From: Aquarana catesbeiana
Lineage: Eukaryota > Chordata > Amphibia > Anura > Ranidae
Reading direction: 5' to 3'
Length of the DNA stretch: 64,000 nt
Assembly: GCF_042186555.1 (NCBI RefSeq)
Contig: NC_133328.1
Location: forward strand, 351,880,281 to 351,944,280
This document shows positions 11,236 to 21,544 of the stretch, piece after piece; position 1 is the stretch's first letter; every line of letters starts with the position of its first letter. A program made the translations under genes and the position numbers. The notes under the pieces are model-generated. The model ran no database searches. It was not told the origin of the DNA and worked only from the letters and a program-made list of their open reading frames with translations.

Positions 11236-14200
11236 AAACCCAAAACTCAAATGCCAAAATTTATTCAAGAAACATACCAACATGGTATCAAGGAGACTCG
11301 CCAATAAGAAGGGCCAAAGGAGTAGCCATCGGTATAGGGAAAAATGTACGTTTTCTAATAGATCAAAGGAAAATAGACCCGGAGGGTCGATATCTTTTTA
11401 TTACAGGAACTATACACGGGGTAAAATATACATTGGCCAATGTCTACTGTCCTAATAAGAACCCTAAAAAATATTTGATAGATATAATTAAAATACTAAT
11501 GGAATTCAAGCAAGGAAAATTAATACTAGCTGGAGACTTCAACTTCAGCATGGATAATAAAATGGACAGTACCTCAAGAGTAAGGGACAAAGAGGTAAAT
11601 CAACTAAAGAAATTAAAAAGAACATTATATGAACAGAAACTAATAGACCCTTGGAGAATTCAGCACCCCAGCACAAAGGACTACACATTCTACTCAACAG
11701 TACACAAAATTTACTCCAGATTGGATTACATCATGGTCGAACATAGAAACTTGGAAGAAATAGAAGAAACAAAAATAGGCATAATAACCGCCTCAGATCA
11801 CAGCCCAGTAACCTTGAGAATGAAAATAAAAGGAGAAGTCCTTGAAAGGGGTCCATGGAGAATCAACGAAACTTTATTAGAAGACAGTGAGACTGAAAAA
11901 AGCATCATAGAAGAAATTAAAAGATATTTTGAGGAAAACGATACACCAGAGGTATCGAAAGCAACAATATGGGAGGCGCATAAATCTGTTATTAGGGGCA
12001 AGTTAGCCATAGGGGCAAGAAAAAAACAGGAAAGGAAAACAAACATGCAACAAATAATTAAAGAAATTTATGAATTGGAACGAAAACATAAAAATCAAGT
12101 AAACAACAAAATCTTCGGCCTACTATCTCAAAAGAGAGAGCAATTAAAAGACTGGATGGAACAAGAAGAAAGGAAGGATTACAACAGAGTAGTACAAGAA
12201 AAATATAAATGGGGTAATAAACCAGGAAAATACCTAGCAAATCTGGTAAAAAAAAAGAAGTCTTTGAATTACATTGAGAAGATCAAAAATGAAAAAGGAG
12301 AAGTGGTAAATAAAACTACAGATATAGCGATAACATTTCAAAAATACTTCAGCTCCCTTTATGCAATAAAAGGACAGGAAAGTTGGAAAGAAGCGAATAC
12401 AAGAACAAAGAAGATACAAGAATATTTAAAAAAAGCAAACTTACCAAAACTAAAAATAGACCAACTAGAAGAATTGGAAAAAAATATTACGCATGAAGAG
12501 GTAAAACTGGCATTAAAGGAAACTCCCGTAGGAAAAAGCCCAGGACCAGACGGGTTTACGGTCAAATACTATAAAAAATTTGAAGAACGGCTGACTCCAA
12601 AACTATTAGAATATATGAATTCCTTAGGGGAAGATGAAGAAATAAGAAGTGAATCGTTATTAGCTCATATTACAATACTACCAAAAGAAGGGAAAGACAA
12701 AGTTAACTGCTCAAGCTACAGGCCAATAGCCCTATTGAACGCCGATACGAAGCTGTACTCCAAGATCCTGGCCACTAGGATAAAAAAACTAATCCCACTG
12801 TGGATCAACCCGGACCAAACTGGTTTTGTCCCGGGGAGAGAGGGGCGGGACAACAGCCTAAAATCATTATTGATGTTGCACAAGAAGGTGCAGAATGAGA
12901 CCCCAGTTCTATTCCTGTCATTGGATGCAGAAAAAGCATTTGACAGGGTAGACTGGGGTTTCATGATGGATACATTGCGGCATTTGGGTATCGGGACAAA
13001 AATGATGAAGTGGATAACAAATTTGTATAATGGCCCGACAGCAGTCGTAAAAGTAAACGGTAGACTCTCTCCAAAAATTAAGATGCAGAATGGAACACGG
13101 CAAGGCTGTCCACTGTCTCCACTATTATATGTATTGGCTTTAGAACCACTATTAGCAACACACCGCAATAACAAAGAGGTAGAAGGAGCGAAACTAGGAG
13201 GAAAAGAGCATAAGATCGCTGCTTACGCGGACGACATCTTGATGTACGTATCCAACCCAAGAGTGTCACTCCCAAACATACTGAAAGAAATTAAAAAATA
13301 CGGAGAACTGTCAAACTTCAAAATTAATCCAATAAAAACGGAAATATTAAACATAGGTCTAGAGAAAAAGGAAGTTCAGTTTTTACAAAAAGAATTCCCA
13401 TTCACTTGGGTAAAAGAACTAAATTACCTTGGAATTAAAATAACTCCTAGAGTCGAAAAAATTTATCAGGCAAACTTTATTCCACTGATCAATGAGGTCA
13501 AAGAAGAAATGAAAAAGTTAAGAATACAGCCACTTTCATGGATTGGAAGAATAAATATGTTTAAGATGACGATATTACCTAAAATAAACTACAGATTACA
13601 GATGTTACCAGTAAAAATCCCGCAGAGCTTTTTTAAAATAATTAAAACAATCCTGCTAAAATACATATGGCTTAATAAAAAACCAAGAATTAATTACACG
13701 CTGATCACAAGGAAAAAGGAGCATGGAGGTCTTGCCGCTCCAGATATAAGTAGGTACTATAAAGCCATAGTTTTAACACGAATGTTAGAGTGGACAAATG
13801 AGAAAAATGAAAAAAAATGGGTGGAAATGGAAAACACAATAAGTGGAGCCACACTACATAAGAATATTTGGATTCCACGGAAATATAGAATATTGGACAC
13901 CGACACGCACGAAATAACAAAAAATGTATTTAAAATTTGGGACACCATCCACTTAAAGAATGAATGGAAATATAATTCACCACTATTAGCACTCACAGGA
14001 TCGAATCTCTTCACCCCTGGGAGGGAAATATTTGAAATCCAAGGAATAGGTAACCCACAACTGAAAGATATCACTAGAAATGGTAAAATAAGAACACGAG
14101 TAGAAATAGAGGAAAGGAATGGATGGAAGATGAATGAATGGAAGTATACTCAACTAAATCACCTAGTAAGCACAATACCACACCCACTGAGAGATGAAAC

Positions 14201-14909
14201 AAAATTAACTGCACTGGAAAAGCTATGTAGCAATGAAACACCATTAAAAAACGGAACATCAAAAATTTATAGTATACTGACAGATTTGGAAGCACAAGAA
14301 AGACCAGAATATATAAATCAATGGGAAAAAGAAATGAATTTAAAAATAGATAACCAAAAAGTGGAAAAAATGATAGAAATGGGATATAATAAGGCTTGGG
14401 ACATGAAGACCATAGAAATGAATTATAAACTAGTATCAAGATGGTATATGACCCCAGTAAGAATACACAGATTCCATCAAGATAGAACCTCCTTGTGTTG
14501 GAGAAAATGTGGCCAAATAGCAACGATCACACACATATGGTGGGAATGCCCAATAATAATGGAGTACTGGAAGGAAGTGTTAAATAACATAAAAGAAATA
14601 ACTGGAGAAGAAATAGAACAAAATATTTGGACTTGCCTCTTCCATATCTACAATAAACCTAAGAAACAATATAGAAAATCAATAATACCTAACCTCCTGA
14701 ATGCGGCCAAGGCCTTAATTCCCAAGAATTGGCTAAAAAGTGGAAAACCAGACATTAGAAACTGGCTAAAGGAAATAGATTATCACTACAAAATGGAAGG
14801 AGGAGAGAAAGGGGATAATAGTAGATGGGAAAGTTGGAAAAACTACAAAGTCTCGGATATTTATTTAGATAGGATAAAAGAAAGAATAGGTGCAGAGCCA
14901 AGTGGATAA
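11236..14909 (+). CDS. L1 ORF2 protein (endonuclease-reverse transcriptase), 5'-truncated but open
   Basis: About 1220 codons run without a stop. An upstream ATG at 11151 lies in flanking L1-2 sequence and is not the native start. From the N-terminus there is a partial AP endonuclease missing roughly its first 50 residues but keeping LAGDFN, YSRLDYI and the SDHSPV motif. The linker follows, then reverse transcriptase ([48 protein letters not shown] and the catalytic AYADDILMY). The L1 C-terminal region has a CCHC-type knuckle (CWRKCG, then HIWWEC) and the motif LLNAAKALIP. ORF2p performs target-primed reverse transcription of L1 RNA. This copy cannot move by itself because ORF1 and the promoter are missing. 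Confidence 0.9.
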
Positions 14910-15205
14910 ATAAACAACATAAAGGAACGGACCAGACACAGGGGAGGGGGAGGGGGGGGCGGGGGGAAATAAGAGGGACTGAGAGAGATTAAGATAATAA
15001 TAGGGTTTATAATTATAGAAGGCGTTTTGTCGTCGGTTTTTAAAATTATTTAAGAATATCCTAGAAGGGAAAAATAATAAAGATGTGACGGAAACAATCC
15101 ACAATGATGTGAAAAAGGAGAAGAGATAAAGTTTGACACATAAAGTTGAAATAATGTCTCTCGGAAAACTTTCGCTGAAGTGGATAAAAAAAAAAAAAAA
15201 AAAAA
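11236..15205 (+). mobile_element. Young 5'-truncated L1-clade LINE (L1-1)
   Basis: This L1 lacks ORF1 and the start of ORF2, has an otherwise open ORF2, a 3' UTR with a G-rich tract (about 14940-14967) and a poly(A) tail (about 15187-15205). It is inserted in the sense orientation inside another L1 (L1-2). The 5' junction follows aaaaacgaga at 11235. The long intact frame and clean tail indicate a recent insertion. Confidence 0.9.
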
Positions 15206-15208
15206 GAC

Positions 15209-15595
15209 GAGTTGCTTTGTGATTTCTCAGTAATTTGTTGTTAAAAAAGAAGTTACGCCAATGTCAACTTGTGGATGTATGGAGGATACAACACTATGAA
15301 TCAAGAGACTACACTTTTTACTCCCCCGTCCATGCGACGTACTCTAGATTGGACTTCTTCCTCATGGAGCATTGTCTCCTTGAGGAGATCGAGGGTACAG
15401 ATATTGGCACGATGACCTTCTCTGACCATGCACCCATAAGTTTACAGTTGAAAATAGGTAAACGTAAAAATTGGGGGAATAGTTGTAGACTAGATGAGGA
15501 CCTTCTCCACGATAGAACAATTGATAAACGAATCAAAGAGGAGCTGGAATTCTATTTTAAAATTAATAGGCCGGGTAAAACATCAGAAGCTATTG
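15209..15595 (+). pseudogene. L1-2 ORF2, first part of the right duplication copy
   Basis: This repeats 10403-10789 and ends at the target duplication catcagaagctattg (15581-15595), where the foldback element begins. The L1-2 frame resumes at 18358. Confidence 0.8.
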
Positions 15596-16902
15596 GAGTA
15601 TGGAGAGAACAGGTGTGGGACTTTATACAAGGCACATGGGAACAGAGGTATGAGTTGGGTAAAAATTTAAATTTATTAATGAGAAAAAAAGTTTTACAAA
15701 AATTCATACAGTACATAATTGAGCATAAATAGTACATAAGTAATTTTACACAAATTCATACAATACATAATTAGGCACATGGCTCTGCATATGTTGGCAC
15801 TCAGCTCTAAGGTAGTATATATTAGGTATTAAAAGTGTAATCGAAAACTAATGCATCAAAAATGACAAATATAAATAAATGGATACAAGTATATAGGAAC
15901 GTTATATGCATATGGGTTCATGTAGTGTACACCTAGCGGTAGATTGGAGCTCTACGTCGTTACGTCGTTTCGGGGCCTTAAAGCCACTCATCAGGAGCGA
16001 TACCGAGGTGATACCTGTGAGTTGAGGAAATAGCGGTAATGAATGGTGGGAAAATGCAAGGGAAAAAAAAAAATATATAAGTCATGAATATCATGTTATT
16101 GGTAGTAGCTCTAGACTCACAGTAGTGTCTGCGCAAAGGCGACGCGGCCCAAGGTGCCACGCCAACCATGGATGCCCCGTCCCGAAGCTGAGGGGGCATG
16201 GTCCGACAGGCGAGACCGACACAACGAACCCCCCAGGTGGGGTCAAAGTGTGGAGACAAATGTGTAGGTGGGGGGTGGTCCCAAGATGAGGGAGGATAGG
16301 CGCTGGGTGTCTGTGTAAGAAGAAACAAAATGAAAAAGTGTGAGGTTGAATGGAGTGAACAACTGGGGCAAGGTGGGGTGTGGGGTAAGACAAAAAAAGT
16401 GTGGAGAAAGCCGGAGAGGGGAAGGGGGAGGAGGGAAAGAGAGAGAGAAGGAGGGAAGAAGGGGGAAAAGGATAGGGGAAAAAAGGGAATAAAGAGGGAG
16501 AGAAAAGAGAAAAGGAAAAGGGGGGGGTTTGCAGCGGGGGACTGAAAGCAGGGACAGAAGGTGGCAAGGACAAAAGAGGTAAAGTAAGACAAGGGAGCAC
16601 GATGAAGGAGAGGGGGAACACAGAAGAAAAGTGAGGAACAACATGATGAGAAGAATGAGAGGGAGAGAAAAGGAAAAGGGGGTGGGTGTTAAAGGTGCAG
16701 AAAAAACATACCTGAACAAGTAGGGGCATGAATGCCGGCTGTGAGATGTGCAGATGGCTGGTGAGGGCAGGAAAGACAGAGGAGGGGACCACAACCAGGA
16801 GGGACGATGCCGCGGTGAACGCCGCCAGAGAAGGCCCCCAACGTCAGGCACCAGCAGCCCAGAGAACCAGGGGGAGAGCCCCAGACCCCTGCAGCTGGAC
16901 AC
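15596..16902. repeat. Left arm of the foldback palindrome
   Basis: This begins gagtatggagagaacaggtg and is the reverse complement of 16954-18273 apart from small indels (for example the run near 16068 and one cttgta unit near 16722). It contains a purine-rich tract of about 370 nt (16325-16690) and the motif tttcggggccttaaagcc next to ctcatcaggag. Confidence 0.88.
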
Positions 16903-16953
16903 AGAAACTGGCCAGCCGTGGGGCGACCCCCTAAACTCATCGAGCGCTGGAGA

Positions 16954-18273
16954 GTGTCCAGCTGCAGGGGTCTGGGGCTCTCCCCCTGGTTCTCTGGGCT
17001 GCTGGTGCCTGACGTTGGGGGCCTTCTCTGGCGGCGTTCACCGCGGCATCGTCCCTCCTGGTTGTGGTCCCCTCCTCTGTCTTTCCTGCCCTCACCAGCC
17101 ATCTGCACATCTCACAGCCGGCATTCATGCCCCTACTTGTACTTGTTCAGGTATGTTTTTTCTGCACCTTTAACACCCACCCCCTTTTCCTTTTCTCTCC
17201 CTCTCATTCTTCTCATCATGTTGTTCCTCACTTTTCTTCTGTGTTCCCCCTCTCCTTCATCGTGCTCCCTTGTCTTACTTTACCTCTTTTGTCCTTGCCA
17301 CCTTCTGTCCCTGCTTTCAGTCCCCCGCTGCAAACCCTCCCCTTTTCCTTTTCTCTTTTCTCTCCCTCTTTATTCCCTTTTTTCCCCTATCCTTTTCCCC
17401 CTTCTTCCCTCCTTCTCTCTCTCTTTCCCTCCTCCCCCTTCCCCTCTCCGGCTTTCTCCACACTTTTTTTGTCTTACCCCACACCCCACCTTGCCCCAGT
17501 TGTTCACTCCATTCAACCTCACACTTTTTCATTTTGTTTCTTCTTACACAGACACCCAGCGCCTATCCTCCCTCATCTTGGGACCACCCCCCACCTACAC
17601 ATTTGTCTCCACACTTTGACCCCACCTGGGGGGTTCGTTGTGTCGGTCTCGCCTGTCGGACCATGCCCCCTCAGCTTCGGGACGGGGCATCCATGGTTGG
17701 CGTGGCACCTTGGGCCGCGTCGCCTTTGCGCAGACACTACTGTGAGTCTAGAGCTACTACCAATAACATGATATACATGACTTATATATATATTTTTTTT
17801 TTTTTTCCCTTGCATTTTCCCACCATTCATTACCGCTATTTCCTCAACTCACAGGTATCACCTCGGTATCGCTCCTGATGAGTGGCTTTAAGGCCCCGAA
17901 ACGACGTAACGACGTAGAGCTCCAATCTACCGCTAGGTGTACACTACATGAACCCATATGCATATAACGTTCCTATATACTTGTATCCATTTATTTATAT
18001 TTGTCATTTTTGATGCATTAGTTTTCGATTACACTTTTAATACCTAATATATACTACCTTAGAGCTGAGTGCCAACATATGCAGAGCCATGTGCCTAATT
18101 ATGTATTGTATGAATTTGTGTAAAATTACTTATGTACTATTTATGCTCAATTATGTACTGTATGAATTTTTGTAAAACTTTTTTTCTCATTAATAAATTT
18201 AAATTTTTACCCAACTCATACCTCTGTTCCCATGTGCCTTGTATAAAGTCCCACACCTGTTCTCTCCATACTC
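16954..18273. repeat. Right arm of the foldback palindrome
   Basis: This is the inverted partner of the left arm and ends cctgttctctccatactc. Its pyrimidine-rich tract (about 17150-17530) produces long Ser/Pro/Phe/Leu-rich open frames that are composition artefacts, not genes. Confidence 0.88.
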
Positions 18274-18357
18274 CACTACTTAATTGGGATGGAGGAGGGG
18301 TTTTGAACGGCCCCTACACCCTCATGCAAAGTCCCACCCTGCTGTTCTCACTTTTAC

Positions 18358-20945
18358 CATCAGAAGCTATTGTCTGGGAGGCCCATAAGGCATATATTAG
18401 AGGTATCTTAATAATGGTGGGCTCTGAGATAAAGAGAAGAAAGGAGAAAGATAAACTAGTCCTGAAAAAAGAAATCCATGATCTTGAACAACTACATAAG
18501 AAAACAGGGGATAAGGAGGTCTTGGTGGGTCTTTTAAGGAGGATGGAGGCTATGCGGGACCTAATTGAACAAGAAACCCGAAAACTATTTAACCTTGTAA
18601 AAAAAAAGAAAGATATATAGGCGGCAATAGACCTGGTAGATTCCTGGCAAAGGCTCTGAGAAAAAAGAAAAACTCCAATTATATTGATAAAATAAAAACT
18701 AGGACAGGAGACATTAGTTATAAAGATAAAGACATTGCAACAATTTTCCAAGATTATTACGGGGGGCTGTACGCTATCAATAAAAACGATACCCAGGAGG
18801 GGAGGAAACAAAAACGAGAGAAAATTAAAAGTTATTTAAAAAATAGTGGAATGGTTAAAATCATGGAAACAGACCAACGCACTTTAGAGGCCCCCATAAC
18901 AGAGGAAGAGGTTAGAAGGGCTCTTAAGGAAACGCCGGTGGGCAAGAGTCACGGTCCTGATGGGTTGACTGTTCTATATTATAAAAAATACCAGGATTAC
19001 CTAATCCCCAAAATGTGTTCATACATGAATGAAATGGGGAGAAAGGGGAAGTGAGGAGAGAAGCACTGGAAGCCAACATAGCCATCTAAAGATGATAAAG
19101 ACAGTACACAGTGTTCCAGCTATAGACCTATCTCGCTCTTAAATGTAGATATGAAACTATTCGCCAAAGTGCTCGCGGACAGATTGAAAAAAATAATTAA
19201 TAAGATCATACACCCAGACCAGGTCGGGTTTATTCTGGGAAGAGAAGGACGCAATAACAGCATAAAAACACTCTTAGTAATACAGAAAATCAAAGAGAGT
19301 GGAGCCCCAGGTCTACTTCTGTCAATCGATGCTGAAAAAGCCTTTGGCTTCATGACGTGCACTTTGGAGGAGATCGGAATTAGGGAGATAACCCTCAGAT
19401 GGATTAAGGCTTTATACTCTCGACCTACAGCGAGAGTGAGGATCAATGGTTTACTCTCGGAGCCATTCGAAATGTTTAATGGCACGAGACAGGGGTGTCC
19501 ACTGTCCCCGCTGTTATTCGTGTTGGCCCTCGAGCCCCCTCCTCTCCAGGATTAGGAAAAACCTGGATATCAGCGGGTTAAAGATCGGTAAAGATGAGTA
19601 TAAATTGGCTGCCTTTGCGGACGATATCCTGTTATATGTCACGCGTCCAAGGATTTCCCTCCCGAATATTATTTCTACACTAATAGAATATGGGAAGCTT
19701 TCTAGTTTTAAGGTTAATCCGACTAAATCGGAAACGCTAGATATTAATAACAGCAAACTTAGAGATTATTCATACCAAAAACATTTTCCATTTATCTGGG
19801 GGAAAAAAGAACTCAATTATTTAGGGGTCAAAATAACCACATCAAAAGACACTCTATTTCAGGCGAATTTTATGCCCCTTCTCAATGAAATAAAGCAAAA
19901 ACTAAACAGAATCTCACATGGACAGTTATCCTGGGCAGGTAGAATTAACATATATAAAATGGTAATACTCCCCAAAATCACATATAAAATGTTCCACCAT
20001 ATATTAGGAAGTGTGAGAAGGAGATGGAAAGCAAACTTACAGACTTTGAAGTGTGGCAGATACTGAGGAGAGTGAACGCCACCTCGGTTAACTGCAAAAT
20101 ACTGGAGCTGAATTATAAATGTCTGGCAAGAATGTACATGACCCCCGATCGAATACACAAATGCCAGAAGGAAACTTCACAATTTGTTGGAGGGGCTGCA
20201 AAGAAATAGGGTCTATGGCGCATATTTGGTGGCAGTGCCCGGAAATTAGAAAATTCTGGGGGGAGGTAAGGGAAATTATTAAAGAGATTACTAATATTGC
20301 TATCCCGGACGACCTTTGGGAATGTTTATTCCAAAAGAGCAAAATGCCTACAAAAACATACCTGAAAACGCTATTACCACAGCTTACCGGCGCAGCTAAA
20401 AGCCTTATACCTAGGTACTGGCAAAAGAAAGGAAGACCCACAATGAGAGAATGGTTTAATAAAATCAATGAAATCTACTGTTTAGAATATCTCAGGTTCA
20501 GTGAAGGGACGAAAATGGAGGTCTTTGAGATGAAGTGGAGGGACTGGGTGGAGTTTAAAGTCTGTAAGAGCGGCCGAGGTATGGGTTATCTAGCTTAGGG
20601 AGGAGGATTTTGCCAGGTGATGAAAAATGTGTTTGGTGGTGATGAGTGGATATTGGAGAAGATAAGAGGAGAACAGAATAGGAGTGGAAGAAGGGGGTGA
20701 AATAAATGAGGGGTGGCTGGGGAGTTGGGAGGCGGTGGGAGGGGGGGTGCCCTAGGATGGGCCAAAAAGAGGGCATTTCAATTCATAAAGGGTATTTCTG
20801 TGACATATTTGTATTGTTAAAAAGTAGATAAAAATTGCCACTATGATGTGAAGAAGTGATGGGACAAGTCTGAATTTTAATAAATGAAACAAGACTCCCG
20901 GAGAAATATCTCGCCAGTGGCAAAAAAAACAGAAAAAAACAAAGA
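18358..20945 (+). pseudogene. Decayed L1-clade LINE, remainder of L1-2
   Basis: The L1-2 ORF2 continues after the foldback insertion. It has the linker, RT fingers (KSHGPDGLTVLYYKKY), palm motifs ([32 protein letters not shown]) and the C-terminal segment with CWRGCKEIG and HIWWQCP. Lesions include frameshifts near 19040, 19350 and 19540. An internal deletion near 19990-20010 joins the thumb region (PKITYKM) directly to the distal C-terminus and removes roughly 300 residues. The ORF2 end is near 20598. A G-rich 3' UTR stretch (about 20705-20755) and an A-rich end near 20920-20945 follow. It is the host of both L1-1 and the foldback element. Confidence 0.85.
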
Positions 20946-21235
20946 TGTTATAAGGTTGATGCATAATTAATTGTGGTAATGAGACCAAAAGGGACATTGG
21001 GGTTCCCATGTACAGGTAGAAGTCATCTGACCATACATATAATTAGGCGTATGTTTTTAACACTCTTATGCCCTGTACACACGGTCGGACATTGATCGGA
21101 CATTCCGACAACAAAATCCTTGGATTTTTTCCGACAGATGTTGGCTCAAACTTGTCTTACATACACGCGGTCACACAAAGTTGTCAGAATTTCCAAACGT
21201 CAAGAACGCGGTGACGTACACCACGTACGACGAGA

Positions 21236-21245
21236 CTATAAAACG
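21236..21245 (+). promoter_or_regulatory. TATA-like box of the Harbinger transposase gene
   Basis: The motif actataaaac lies about 170 bp inside the left terminus and upstream of the transposase exon. The subterminal region also repeats ttccgacaac-type motifs found near the right end, which are candidate transposase or Myb binding sites. Function is inferred. Confidence 0.4.
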
Positions 21246-21544
21246 GCAGTTCAATACCAAGAGCGGCACCCTTTGGGCTCCTTTTGCTAATCTCGTGTTA
21301 GTAAAAGTTTGGTGAGAGACGATTCGCGCTTTTTCAGACTCGTGGTTTTCAGATCGTATTTCTGCTGTTCAGTTTATGCTTGTGGATTTGTATCTGGTCT
21401 TCAGTGCATGCAGCGCGTTCCCATTGATTTGTCATTGTGTTCTTGTCTGTTTGTTACTGATTTTCAGGTCGCTCTTCACAGGCCTTGCTGTTCAGGCCAG
21501 TGCGTTCTGTTACTTCGTTCTGAGCAGCCGACCGTTTTCTAGCC

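Larger units (their letters stand above)
15596..18357. mobile_element. Large palindromic foldback element
   Basis: This 2762-bp insertion in L1-2 is flanked by a perfect 15-bp duplication, catcagaagctattg (15581-15595 and 18358-18372). It is a near-perfect inverted repeat. The left arm is 15596-16902, the right arm 16954-18273, and the loop between them is 51 nt. The right end carries a further 84 bp (18274-18357) with no partner on the left. Translations of the two arms give the same polypeptides on opposite strands. It encodes no recognisable transposase, and its superfamily is unknown. Foldback-type DNA elements usually have shorter target duplications, so the 15-bp length is unexpected. 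Confidence 0.85.

Noticed and set aside
16091..17878. Long Ser/Pro/Phe-rich open frames on both strands
   Set aside because: They lie in the pyrimidine-rich arms of the palindrome, occur as identical mirror copies in several overlapping frames and have no domain.
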